From Monoraphidium neglectum (taxonomy: Eukaryota; Chlorophyta; Chlorophyceae; Sphaeropleales; Selenastraceae): DNA of 17,642 bases. Positions within the stretch are counted from its first letter, which is position 1. Each line of letters opens with the position of its first letter. The position numbers and the translations under genes were made by a program. The notes beneath the pieces were generated by a model. That model did no database searches and was not told the DNA's origin. It saw nothing but the letters and a program-made list of their open reading frames with translations. Positions 1 to 8,508 of this stretch are shown in pieces. Location of the stretch: NCBI RefSeq assembly GCF_000611645.1, contig NW_014012942.1:4425-22066 (forward strand). Direction: 5' to 3'.

Positions 1-35
1 CCCATCCCCTGCCCCCACGTCACTACCCCCCTCAC

Positions 36-1325
36 CTGCGGCCCCCAGTCAGCTCCAGCAGAGCGTCCTGGATGGCGTCGCCATCGCCGCGCTGGTCCAG
101 CTGCAGCACATGTGCGAAAGGCAGGGGTGGTCGGCGGGCAGGCGGGGGCTCGAGGGGACGCCCGAGGGCGGCGACGCGGGCGGCGCACGCGCGCAGCGGG
201 TGGCTCCACACGCTCCCTCAAACAAGCCATGAACCACCACCGCTGCCCGTGCAAGCAGCGGTCGCACAACTGCGCGTTTTCTGAGGTCATGCTTTCCCAA
301 CTGCTTGCTGCCGTGGAACCGGTGGTGCCAGGCCCCATCCCGCCCCCAACCACTCAAACGTGTCAGGCCCTGACCTCGACGACACTGAAGTTCTGCGTGA
401 ACTGGCTCAGGGCGCGCTTCGCCTGTGGATACACGGGGGAGGGGGGCCGCAGAGCCGGCGGCGTGTTGGCTGCGACGCCTGAGGCCGGGCGCTGGGGCCG
501 GCGCCCGCCGGTGATGCATAAATGAAGCGAGCACGCAGCTGCTAGCAGCAGGCGTGCCCCCTTGCGGTTGATCCGCCGCCTCTCCGGCGTGCCCGCTGCT
601 GTGTCGGTGCTGCGCTGGCCGCCGCACCCTCCATCCCAACCCCGGAGCCGCCGCCACTGTGGAGGCGCCTTGCCTTGACACAGTATGGCTGCGACAAGGT
701 GGGAGGGGTGGAGGGCAGGGTTTAGAGCATGTCGCCATGAACTGCATCAAGGGTGGCCTTTAAAGGTGAGACTGGCCCCATAATCCTCTAGGTCATTGCG
801 GCAGGTTGAGCCCAAAAAGGCTCGCTAGGCACTGCTGCTGCTGCTGTGCAGCCCAGCAGCTGCAGTGCACAGAGAGTGGCAGGTACCAATGCAGATCGTG
901 GCGCCGCCCCCCCCCTTGAGAGCCTCACGCAGTAAGTCTTGGAGAACACGACCACCTGCATGGGAGGGGGGGGGGGCAGCCGGTTGCAGTTCAAGGGGGT
1001 AATCAACGGGGGCCTTCCCAGGTGCGACCTCAGCCGCTGCGCAGGAGCATGCAGTCTGCCAGGACGCATTGCCCGTGCCGTCCGATCGGCAGCTGCATGG
1101 TGCTGAAGGGAGCTGCCATGGATTGTGCCATCCATACTCCTGGCATGCAAAGCTCAGCATGACGGTGGTGCCGCCTAGCGTGTGGGCGGCAGCCGCAGGC
1201 CGTTGGCGAAAGCGACTGCGGGGCCAGCACAGCTTCCAGCGCCGATTGGCTCGTAAGACCCGACCACAGCGACTTCAGCACACCTTCTCCGCCTTGATCG
1301 TTGATGCCACGAACGCCGAAGCCAT
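36..1325 (-). CDS. Glutaredoxin, dithiol CPYC class, five exons, 3' end beyond the left edge
   Basis: Glutathione-dependent thiol-disulfide oxidoreductase, probably cytosolic because no targeting peptide precedes the fold. Predicted exons in coding order: 1325-1284 (MASAFVASTIKAEK), 955-929 (VVVFSKTYC), 688-674 (PYCVK), 422-375 (AKRALSQFTQNFSVVE), 100-36 (begins LDQRGDGDAIQD). The first four are whole codons; the last ends after two bases of a codon at a GTGAGG donor. The joined 65 residues follow the class I glutaredoxin fold without a gap: first helix, beta strand ending in FSKTYC, active site C23-P-Y-C26, the long helix, a VVELD strand, then the helix leading to the GSH-binding TVP loop, which must lie left of position 1. 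The ATG has a good context (AAAGATGGC). The intron after PYCVK starts with GC (GCAAGG). Family call is firm; exact 5' UTR is not seen. Confidence 0.9.
674..688 (-). other. 15-nt microexon carrying the second half of the glutaredoxin active site
   Basis: On the minus strand the acceptor ...GTCGCAG is followed by CCATACTGTGTCAAG and then GCAAGG. It encodes P-Y-C-V-K, exactly the residues needed between FSKTYC and AKRAL in glutaredoxins. The donor is GC and matches the consensus of GC-AG introns (AAG|GCAAG). Using GT four codons earlier (TGT|GTCAAG) would delete two residues of the helix, so the GC donor fits better. Confidence 0.8.
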
Positions 1326-1958
1326 CTTTACTGCTGCGGGGTCTGCTGCTCCTCGGAAAATGTTGCGTAGCGCGGTGAACATCGGAGGCGAATGAAGCTT
1401 TGCAAGACTGACAGCTTCGATCTCATCTGCACCCCGGGGCCCACATCACATGAGGCACCAGCGAGTTGGTGACGACGTGCCGGACAGGTGACGAAGGCGC
1501 GCATCGCCGGCGGAGCCTCAGGAGGGATCGGGCCTCTGCAGGTGCGCATGGTTTATGGTTATCGTGGTCGAGCCGATGAGGGGCTCGTTGCATCCGGTGA
1601 TAGATGGTGTTGTGCACCTAGCCGGCCCAAGACATGGTCGCTGCTCGCTGCGCGCTCCACCCTGACGTGTATGTGTTTACGCCTGTGCACGAGCCAGCAG
1701 CTGCGCAGCGACACATGCGCGCCACCGGGTAGCCTGATGGTTATAATTGCCTGCGGTGACATGAGAAGCAACCCCTTTCCTCGCTCGCGGCCGCAGGCAC
1801 CTCTCTCTGTGTGTCGTCCATAGCTGACCAACTCCCCTGCGGGCAGCCCCTTCACCCAGACCTGCGTCCACGCCCGCCCCTTCACCCCGACCCCGCTTTG
1901 CCTTGCAGGCCAGCTGAGCATACTCTTCAAGACTAGTGTGACCCGTGCACCACCCAAC
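1326..1958. other. Intergenic region between divergent genes
   Basis: This stretch separates the glutaredoxin start (minus) from the zinc-ribbon start (plus) and should hold both 5' UTRs and promoters. A TATAAT-like string lies at 1742-1747, about 210 bases before the plus-strand ATG; it is weak evidence for a TATA box. A pyrimidine-rich tract ending in TTGCAG at about 1909 could be the acceptor of a 5' UTR intron of the plus gene. No coding exon is recognisable. Confidence 0.5.
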
Positions 1959-2324
1959 ATGGTGTTTTTCATCGCGGCCCTCTCCCCAAAAGTTGTCAAC
2001 AGGGATCTCTCTGGGACGATGGAGTGCCCCGCCTGCGGCGGTGCGGGCGCCATGCAAGAGCGCCGCGTCGACCACATGCTTTCGCTGTTCTTTGTGCCTC
2101 TCATCACGGTGCACAGGGGGCAGCCGTTCACGGCCTGCGGCCGCTGTGGCTGGAGCTCTCTGAAGGAGGGCCGGGCTGCTGCAGGTGCTGGTGGCAGCGA
2201 CCGGCAGGGCGGCCGCGCCGTCAGCGGGCGCGGCGCGTGGCCGGCCCGCGTGTGCGCGGTGTGCGGCGGCCAGGTTGGAGATGCAGGCTGGACGTTTTGC
2301 CCGTTTTGCGGATCAATGCTGTGA
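1959..2324 (+). CDS. Small protein with two zinc ribbons (zinc-ribbon 15-like N-terminus)
   Basis: Intronless gene of 121 aa. It opens MVFFIAALSPKVV, then has C-P-A-C at about residues 25-28, the hydrophobic LSLFFVPLITVHRG segment, and C-G-R-C, together one zinc ribbon. This start, spacing and the LFFVP motif match the small plant and fungal zinc-ribbon 15 proteins, whose function I do not know. A glycine/arginine-rich linker of about 40 residues follows, then a second pair (V-C-A-V-C-G-G and F-C-P-F-C-G-S) ending at SML. The extra C-terminal ribbon is unlike the short plant versions as I remember them. The ATG is the first in frame; an upstream in-frame GTG at 1938 is an unlikely start in a eukaryote. 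Intracellular, likely zinc binding; partner unknown. Confidence 0.75.
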   Translation: MVFFIAALSPKVVNRDLSGTMECPACGGAGAMQERRVDHMLSLFFVPLITVHRGQPFTACGRCGWSSLKEGRAAAGAGGSDRQGGRAVSGRGAWPARVCAVCGGQVGDAGWTFCPFCGSML

Positions 2325-3144
2325 TGCGCGTGTGCCTCATCGGCTTGCTGGCTCAGTTGATATTGATTGGTAATGCTGCCTGACGCTAGCGCCACACTCG
2401 TGCTGGATCCCCAACATGCATCAACAAATGTGAATATTTCGTTATTTTTTTGGCTCAATCACAATGGCATGTAGTTGAGCGTCTGCTTGACACTGCAATG
2501 CTGACGAAGGGAGTATGGTTCCTGCCGTCTTCGGGTGGGTGGCGGCATCAATTGCAGCTACGTTGGGCCCAAACACCTCCGAATGTGCGCGCCTGGCATC
2601 ACATGTGTCTCAACATGCCTCACCCTGAGATTGAAATCCTGAGCTTTTGCTGCCGCCCGGCTGCCGGTCAAGGACAGCCGTCAAGTGGGTTTGCTTGGTT
2701 GCCATGTCAACACACGTTGTGGCCGGCCACTATCCACAACTTGACCAAACCCACTGCTCTTGGATCACTGTAGGCATTCTACACATTGAAACAGCCGTTG
2801 AACATGAAGACACAAGCTGATCACATCAAGGCAGTTGGCGGGAGGCTGGCTGGCTGGCTGGCCGTGACCGGCTTCACCACACCAGGGTGCCCACGCCTCA
2901 AAGGATGTCACCAGCAAGGCCAGCGCCACAGCTGCCCCCTAATTGCATGCCTGCGCAGTTGGCAAGCCTTCCTCTCGTCGTGCACATACACTTCACCCCG
3001 TGCTCCTGGCGTCGAGGCAGACACTGCCCACCTGTTCGGTCCCCGCGCCAGCCTTGCGGCACCTACCGTCTCAACCCTGATCTCATAGTACAGGAAACAT
3101 CCAGGGCTTCGACACGCAGAGCAACGCGGAGGTTCGCAACTACG
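2325..3144. other. Noncoding stretch between plus-strand genes
   Basis: I see no convincing exon here. It should contain the zinc-ribbon 3' UTR and the promoter of the next gene. A GGCT tetranucleotide run sits at about 2846-2863. A plausible acceptor (CATAGTACAG, ending at about 3092) lies just before the tentative gene at 3145 and could end a 5' UTR intron. No TGTAA signal is visible soon after the stop at 2324. Confidence 0.4.
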
Positions 3145-3600
3145 ATGTCGTTCCTGCAGCAGTCACGCACCGGTGCGCCAATTGCTGGCGGGTGGTGTTC
3201 TTGAAGAAGGTTGTTGTCCTGAAATTACATGGCCTTGAGGGTAGCTCGCACAGCCAGGCCGCTTGCCGGCGTCAGCTCCTGTGGACAAAGCAGGCGGTGG
3301 TGCTGTAGCCTGGGCACTGCCTGACGCCACCCCGGGCGTGCTCACCCCCGATCGACCGCAGGCGTTGCCCTGACGCGTACGGCTCAGCCCGCTGCTCCTC
3401 GTCACCAGCGTGGCGCTTGCCAGATGCAGAGGCGGACCGCGGCGCTCTTTCCAGGCAGCGAAGGCGCGCCCGACATCAGCAGCATCAATGTCGCGGTTGC
3501 GGAGCCGCCACCGGTGCAGCCGCCGCCCGAGCCGCTGGCTATCATGCATTCTGGTGCCTTCATGCGGCAGCGGCGCGGCATGCCGGTGGGTGGATGGTAG
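3145..3600 (+). CDS. Hypothetical small protein, two exons, possible plastid transit peptide
   Basis: Tentative model. Exon 1 is 3145-3172 (MSFLQQSRT plus one base, donor GTGCGC) and exon 2 is 3362-3600 (acceptor GATCGACCGCAG, stop TAG), giving 88 aa with matching phase 1. The first 42 or so residues are rich in S, T, A, R and Q and contain no acidic residue (for example VALTRTAQPAAPRHQRG), as in chloroplast or mitochondrial targeting peptides. A proline-rich stretch (EPPPVQPPPEP) follows, then IMHSGAFMRQRRGMPVGGW at the C-terminus. I do not recognise the family. An alternative is that exon 2 ends at a GTGGGT donor near 3587 and the gene continues, but I found no good downstream exon. The frame upstream of the ATG is also open in another register (NIQGFDTQSNAEVRNYDVV), so exon 1 is the weaker half. 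Confidence 0.4.
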
Positions 3601-3950
3601 TTAATGGATCGAACTGGAATCGGCAAGCTGGGGACAGCTGTGGAAACTGCCTGTCGGGGCTGCTTTACCTGCGATGCAGTTTTGGTTATCCAAACAAGTC
3701 AAGACTTGTTAGAGCCGCCTGTCGTGCACGGGGCACGGTCTTGTTTGATGTAGTGGTGGAGGCCGCAGCAGTGGCCGCAGTAGGGCAGGGGGTGGCAGGA
3801 TCACACCAGGCAACTGGCCAACACTCCTGTCTGCGGTATCGTTTCCGGCCAACTCAAAGCCGCTGCAGCCACCTGGCCACTCGGCTGCTATCGCTCACAC
3901 ATCCACACCTGTTTCGCAACCACCGACAGATCGTTTCCATCTCAGCCACT
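3601..3950. other. Intergenic / 5' UTR region
   Basis: The region lies between the tentative 88-aa gene and the alanine-rich gene. The frame of the latter happens to stay open through it, but the translation looks arbitrary and the homopolymer-poor coding style of the downstream gene begins only at the ATG at 3951. I read it as 3' UTR, promoter and 5' UTR. Confidence 0.4.
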
Positions 3951-4349
3951 ATGGACGAGGAAATTCAACTGAGGCAGCAGCAGCAGCGCGCCGCCAACGC
4001 CGCCCGGTTACCGACAGCGGACAATGCGCTGATGTGGGCCCTGGAGAAGGTGGACAGGCAGCTAGATCAGATCGAGCAGGACCCGCCGGCGCTGCTCAAG
4101 GCATCGTATGACGTGGCCAACGGTCCCGTGGGCTCGGCGACCAGCAAGGGCGTGCAGGCGGCCGCCAAGGTGACGCTCGCGGCCACCACGCAGGCGGTCA
4201 AGGCGGCGGCGCCGATCGGGTCGTGGGCGCTGCGCGAGGGGTTCAAGGTGGCGAGCAAGGCGGCGGTGGGGCTGGTCTCCATGGCGATGGAGCAGCAGCA
4301 GCAGGCAGAGCAGCGGGATTCCAAGAAGCGCAGCCAGCGCAAGCGCTGA
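3951..4349 (+). CDS. Alanine-rich helical protein of unknown function, 132 aa
   Basis: Intronless gene starting MDEEIQLRQQQQRAANAAR. A short charged helix (ALEKVDRQLDQIEQDPPALL, about residues 27-46) leads into an alanine-, valine- and lysine-rich middle (AAAKVTLAATTQAVKAAAP, ALREGFKVASKAAVGLVSMA), and the chain ends in a Q-rich then basic tail (QQQQAEQRDSKKRSQRKR). The middle could form amphipathic helices that lie on a membrane or lipid surface; no segment is long and apolar enough for a clear transmembrane helix. There is no signal peptide and the start is acidic. Exon GC and strong G/C third positions support real coding. I do not recognise the family. An in-frame extension upstream to 3417 is open but unlike protein. 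Confidence 0.65.
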   Translation: MDEEIQLRQQQQRAANAARLPTADNALMWALEKVDRQLDQIEQDPPALLKASYDVANGPVGSATSKGVQAAAKVTLAATTQAVKAAAPIGSWALREGFKVASKAAVGLVSMAMEQQQQAEQRDSKKRSQRKR

Positions 4350-5435
4350 GCTTTGCGGGCGCAGTACGCTTGGCATCTCTTTTACTGTGGTCGCTAACGG
4401 GCAGATGAGGGTGATGCGCAGCCACCGTGGTGGCGCTCATAACACTAGGTGAGAGAGAGAACAAAATACCCGCAGCAGGGGCAGGACTCATTGCTCCAAG
4501 GGTTGTGCTCCTTTGGGTCACGGCGCAATCGTGGAAGGTACCGCAAGTTTTATCAGCAGAGGCACGCAACCGCCGCAACCATGTCCCTTGCCGAAGCGAG
4601 GAGCTGTATAAATTCACACCATCCTGGACTGTAGACCAGAAGCTGCCTGTCTTGACCTTGCCGCTCTGATGTGCGCTTTGCGTGTTGTTGTGAGTGTCGC
4701 CACCGCCTTGTGTTGCAGCGGCCCTTTGTTGAGTTGAATTTTTCCTGTGCGCATGCCCAAACAGCGCTGAGCTTCCGTGCGTCGCTTTGAGGCATGAGCA
4801 AGCGGGCCCGCCCCTGCTAGTGCTCGGGGGCCGCGGCCCTGTCGCAGAGCACAGCTGCGCTGTTGAGAGACCCACCCAAACCCACGTCACAGCGTGGCGC
4901 GAGCACCACTTCGCCGCCAGCGCACCCAGGCTTTTGAGGCCTTCGATCTGGCTGTGTACGGCTGATGCATTGACTTTGTAATCATCTGTTGCGTTCCTCT
5001 TGTGTGTGGGCTACGCAAATGGGAAAGGAGCTGGTAGTGGATGGGCTCGTGAAATTGGTCGCCTGCCGGTAGTTGTTGCTGCAAGGATGTGCAATTGTCG
5101 CCCTCTTGGGGCCCCTGTGATGGTTTAAGCCGGCTTGCTTGGTGTGTTTTTATGATGCGCTGTACAAATTTGCACAGGATGTAGCCGCTGCTATGCTGGT
5201 CAACATGAACAGAGTCGTGTGCGTGGTCTGCCGCTGCAGTGACGAGCGTACATGCCGTTACTTTGGCCAGTGCCGCGCTGTGCAATGTGCGTTCTTCCGT
5301 CTGGTGGGGCCGGCAAACATTCGCTGCGTCGTGAATCAGCTGCTGCGCACGGTAACGTTCACTGGACGCCGGTCACCGTTCTCGAGATCACACGCGCCGG
5401 CCAAAAACACTTCAGCATCACTAGTTGCAATAGGC
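4350..5435. other. Long 3' UTR and intergenic region
   Basis: No supported gene. Most of it may be the 3' UTR of the alanine-rich gene, because the first good TGTAA signal is at 4977-4981, about 630 bases after the stop; UTRs of that length are ordinary in green algae. A TATAAA string at 4607-4612 has no matching gene start nearby. The last part should contain the Mpv17-type gene promoter; the frame of its first exon remains open upstream to about 5139, so an earlier start cannot be fully excluded. Confidence 0.4.
4977..4981 (+). terminator. Candidate poly(A) signal TGTAA
   Basis: TGTAA is the common chlorophyte polyadenylation element. This copy (context GACTTTGTAATCATC) is the first after the stop codon at 4349 and would give a 3' UTR of about 640 bases. 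Confidence 0.35.
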
Positions 5436-6465
5436 ATGTTCAGCCTGCGCCTAGGACCATTTTCCTGGGGCCTGCCCCCCAGACGGCCTCACCGGCAGCA
5501 GCGCAAGCAGCAGCGAGCGGATGCCAGCAGCAGTGCGGCCGGGGCCCCTGGCGGCGAGAGCTATGCGCAGCGTGTCAGGGTGAGCTCTGCAAGCGCCGAG
5601 GATCAGCAATAACATGCAATTTCAAAATTTTCGTGCATGCATTGTGCATGTGAGGTTGTCTGGACGGAAAGATGTGCAAGCATTGCACCAGCAGCCCCCT
5701 GACAAGCACATGCACGCACACACGGAACAATGGGCAGGGCTGGCAGGGCCCTGCAAAAGCAGGGCTCATATCGGGGTCCCTGTCGTCCATGGGCGACCTG
5801 CTGGCGCAGCTGCTGGCGGCACAGCACGCTAAGGTGCGGCCTGGCTCTGTCCAGCGGCAGGCGTGGGGCGCCGTGCGGCAGAGCGCTGCGCCTGCGATGC
5901 AAGAGGCGGCTGCGCCTCACGCCCACATGCTGCAGGGTTGGCAACCACCTCCCTGCTTGTCAATACTCATGTCACTCTATTCTTCCCGGCACGGCTGGGG
6001 TCCCGTCCACCGCTGGCCCAGTCGAGCGGCGGCGATGCGGCTAGTTGGGACGCGCTGCGCACGCTGCGCATGTTTGGCTTTGGCTTGGCCTGGTACGGCC
6101 CCTACCAGGTGGGGGAGATTGGCTGAGGTGGCATTTGAGTTAAGGGTTGGGCGGACCGGCCGGGATGTCGAGGAGATGGCAGGGGCTGTTCGGGCGGTGT
6201 TGACCCTGCGATGTAAATACCTCAGCCAACCTGCCACCCTTGCCAAAATTGCACTCACATGCTCAACCTGTTTGAGCCCCTGCCTGCCCTTTGGTTGTTT
6301 ATTCTACGCTCATGCAAGCATGTATGCAATACATACAAGTACACATACGTGGTGCACACATCATACACACACGTGCCTGCAAGCGTGGGCACACCCTCAT
6401 ACACACACATGCACGAACACACGTACACTTACCCAAGTGCGTGCACACCCTCACACACACATGCG

Positions 6466-6507
<42 letters not shown>

Positions 6508-7742
6508 CGCGCACACACACAGTCACAAATACCTGCACAAGCACGCTCATCCATGCACAACCACCGCCCCCGCCAGTTCTACTGGTACAACCTGCTGGAC
6601 TGGGCGATGCCCGTCAAGAACACAGCCAACTTTGTCACAAAGGTGCGGTGATGCGTTGCTGCCATAAGGGTAGGCAGGAAATGCACGCATCGTCCTTGCA
6701 TCGGCTCGAACACTTTTGCTACGTGTGTGCGTGGCAGCCAACTTCCCCTTCCTTGTAGGGAGGCTCCAACGCTCACCCGAAGCCCATGCCAGCCGTGCCC
6801 GACCAGACCACCATGCAAGCGGAGCTCACACGCACGCACGTCAACACTTGAACAAATACCAGCCGCCTCCTCGCCTTGCTCACGCCCTGCTGCGGCCCAC
6901 CCACCCCTGCACCCGCCCCGTTCTCCCTCCAGGTAGTCCTGAACCAGGTGGCCCTGGCCCCCGTGGTGCTGGCGGTGGTGTTCTCCTGGAACCTGGCGCT
7001 GACGGGGCAGGCGGGCGGCATACCCGAGAAGATCCAACGCGACCTCGTGCCCAGCATGGTCAACGGTGGGCGGGTGCAGCCGGTGCAACGCAGGGTGGAG
7101 TGGTGAGGGGTGGTCGAGGTGTAGGCGGGTTTGAGGCGCGTGGATGATGATCATTATGTGTCAGCGGCCGTGCCCGCACGCTTGGAGCTGGCATGGGTGC
7201 TGGTTTCGCATGCTGCCTAGACTGCGGGCGATCCCGAGGCACGGGGTTGCTTGGTTCATGGCACCTGACAACGCGCATGGCGCCGTCGCTGTGTTTCCAG
7301 GGTGGAAGTTCTGGATCCCAGCAGCCAGCATCAACTTCTGGGCCATCCCCGTGGACAAGCAGGGTGCGGTCCGCGGCCGTGTGAGCCGAGAGGGGCAAGG
7401 GGCATGGCTCGCCAGGAGCGCGTCCTGCGGTAACGGCAGCCCAGGGGCGACTTGTCAACCCACGCAGGAGAGCCTGCCAGACTAGACGCGTGAGCGCCCT
7501 GCCCGTAGCCCTCATCCCACAAGGGCGCACCCGGTCATTGCGCTCCTACGCCCTACCCCACAGTGCTGTACATGTCGTGCTGCGGCGTGCTGTGGACCGC
7601 CTACCTGTCATACGCGTCCGCAAACGTCGTCGGCCGCCAGCGCCAGGACGCGCGGCAACAAGCCCTGCCCGCACCCGCGCCGGAGCCCGAGCCGCAGCCT
7701 GCGCGCAAGGCAGGCGCAAAGAAGCGGGAGCGGCGCGGCTGA
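5436..7742 (+). CDS. Mpv17/PMP22 family membrane protein, seven exons, 252 aa
   Basis: Exons: 5436-5579, 5747-5833, 6022-6108, 6577-6642, 6933-7065, 7301-7363, 7564-7742; all introns are GT-AG and the phases join (0,0,0,0,1,1). The family holds small four-helix proteins of organelle membranes (peroxisome, inner mitochondrial or plastid), with a channel-like role proposed for some. Residues 1-48 are arginine-rich without early acidic residues (MFSLRLGPFSWGLPPRRPHR), like an organelle targeting peptide. Then come SGSLSSMGDLLAQ, FGFGLAWYGPYQ-FYWYNLLD, the helix VVLNQVALAPVVLAVVFSW, and the family signature W174-K-F-W-I-P with N184-F185, P189 and W204-T-A-Y-L-S. The C-terminus adds about 40 residues of A/P/E then a basic end (KKRERRG), longer than usual. 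The canonical GPxxHxWY motif has Phe instead of His at 107. The N-terminal W..Y..L part is weakly preserved, so exon 1 is the least certain exon. Confidence 0.9.
6330..6545. repeat. CA-rich microsatellite in an intron of the Mpv17-type gene
   Basis: The intron between 6108 and 6577 carries interrupted CA/ACAT repeats, with a perfect (CA)18 core at 6468-6503. The protein frames that run through it (rich in H and T) are artefacts. Confidence 0.9.
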
Positions 7743-7818
7743 TTCGGCCGCGCCGAGCACATTATTCTTGTGCTGCAAGGGTTTTGAGAGGCTTTGACAC
7801 TGTTGAGCTGAGCTGCTC

Positions 7819-7823
7819 TGTAA
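7819..7823 (+). terminator. Candidate poly(A) signal TGTAA of the Mpv17-type gene
   Basis: Lies 77 bases after the TGA at 7740-7742, in context GCTCTGTAAGCAC. Good match to the chlorophyte signal, though the resulting 3' UTR would be short. Confidence 0.4.
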
Positions 7824-8172
7824 GCACAGGACTGCCGGTTTTCATGGGCAGTGGCGTGGGGATGCCGCGTAAAGCAGAGCTGAGGGGGGATTTGGCCATG
7901 CAACGGCCAGAAGCAGTAGACACCCCAGACTCCCGACACCCCAGGGCCTGCTTCTCTGCCTCATCACCCTACCCTTTCGTGTTCCTGGGCTATGAGGCGG
8001 GAATCACCCACAGCATTTGCAGACCGGCTCGCGGCCCCCACCAGCACCTGAGCGTGTGCAAGGACTGACGCGCTGTGCTGTTGCCATCCCCAGCGGCTGC
8101 TGATCATCATCATCATCATCATGCCACGATTGAAAATGCACCCAGAATTTCACAGGGTCGATATGCATCAAG

Positions 8173-8177
8173 TTACA
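8173..8177 (-). terminator. Candidate poly(A) signal TGTAA of the VIT gene
   Basis: TTACA on the plus strand reads TGTAA on the minus strand, 332 bases after the minus-strand stop at 8509. Position and strand fit the iron transporter transcript. Confidence 0.4.
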
Positions 8178-8508
8178 CTAAAATGACCGCGTGGAAGGCG
8201 CCACTGATGGAACGGGCCCAGCAGTGCACACCCCAGTGGCCACTCAGCTGTGAACTGCATGCTAAATGCAGCAGAGCGGACATCCGCTGTGCTGCACAGG
8301 CAGTCATGCCGGCAGTCTCACATCGCATGCGGCAGTGCTCGTGCTCCCGCCTGCAGCTTGTCATGTATTGTACAGCGCTGAATGTTGAGGAGGCCAAGTG
8401 TGGAGGTTGGCGTCACTCGAGGTGCCTCGGAAAAGCAGCCCCTCACGCAAGTCCAGCAGGACCGCAAGATCCCTGGGGGGCAGCATGGCTGTGCTCGTGA
8501 CACGGCTG

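Larger units (their letters stand above)
7743..8508. other. Convergent 3' region
   Basis: Space between the stops of the plus-strand Mpv17-type gene and the minus-strand iron transporter gene. It holds a TGTAA for each gene (see separate entries) and a short ATC run at about 8102-8121. No exon recognised. Confidence 0.5.

Noticed and set aside
3600..3680. tRNA gene on the minus strand (B-box-like GTTCGATCC)
   Set aside because: The flanking bases do not form a T stem and no acceptor stem or A box pairs with it.
3417..4349. 310-codon open frame treated as one long protein
   Set aside because: Upstream of the ATG at 3951 the translation is arbitrary and the stretch overlaps a more plausible exon in another frame (3362-3600). 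High GC keeps such frames open by chance.
4607..4614. TATA box (TATAAATT)
   Set aside because: No gene start lies at the expected distance downstream; the nearest plus-strand ATG with a gene is more than 800 bases away.
6330..6650. Histidine/threonine-rich proteins read from the CA repeat
   Set aside because: These are translations of an intronic microsatellite. The same holds for the frames at 14988-15554 and 17047-17574.
8102..8121. ATC repeat as a His-rich coding segment
   Set aside because: It lies in the convergent 3' region with no exon around it; a short simple repeat is enough explanation.
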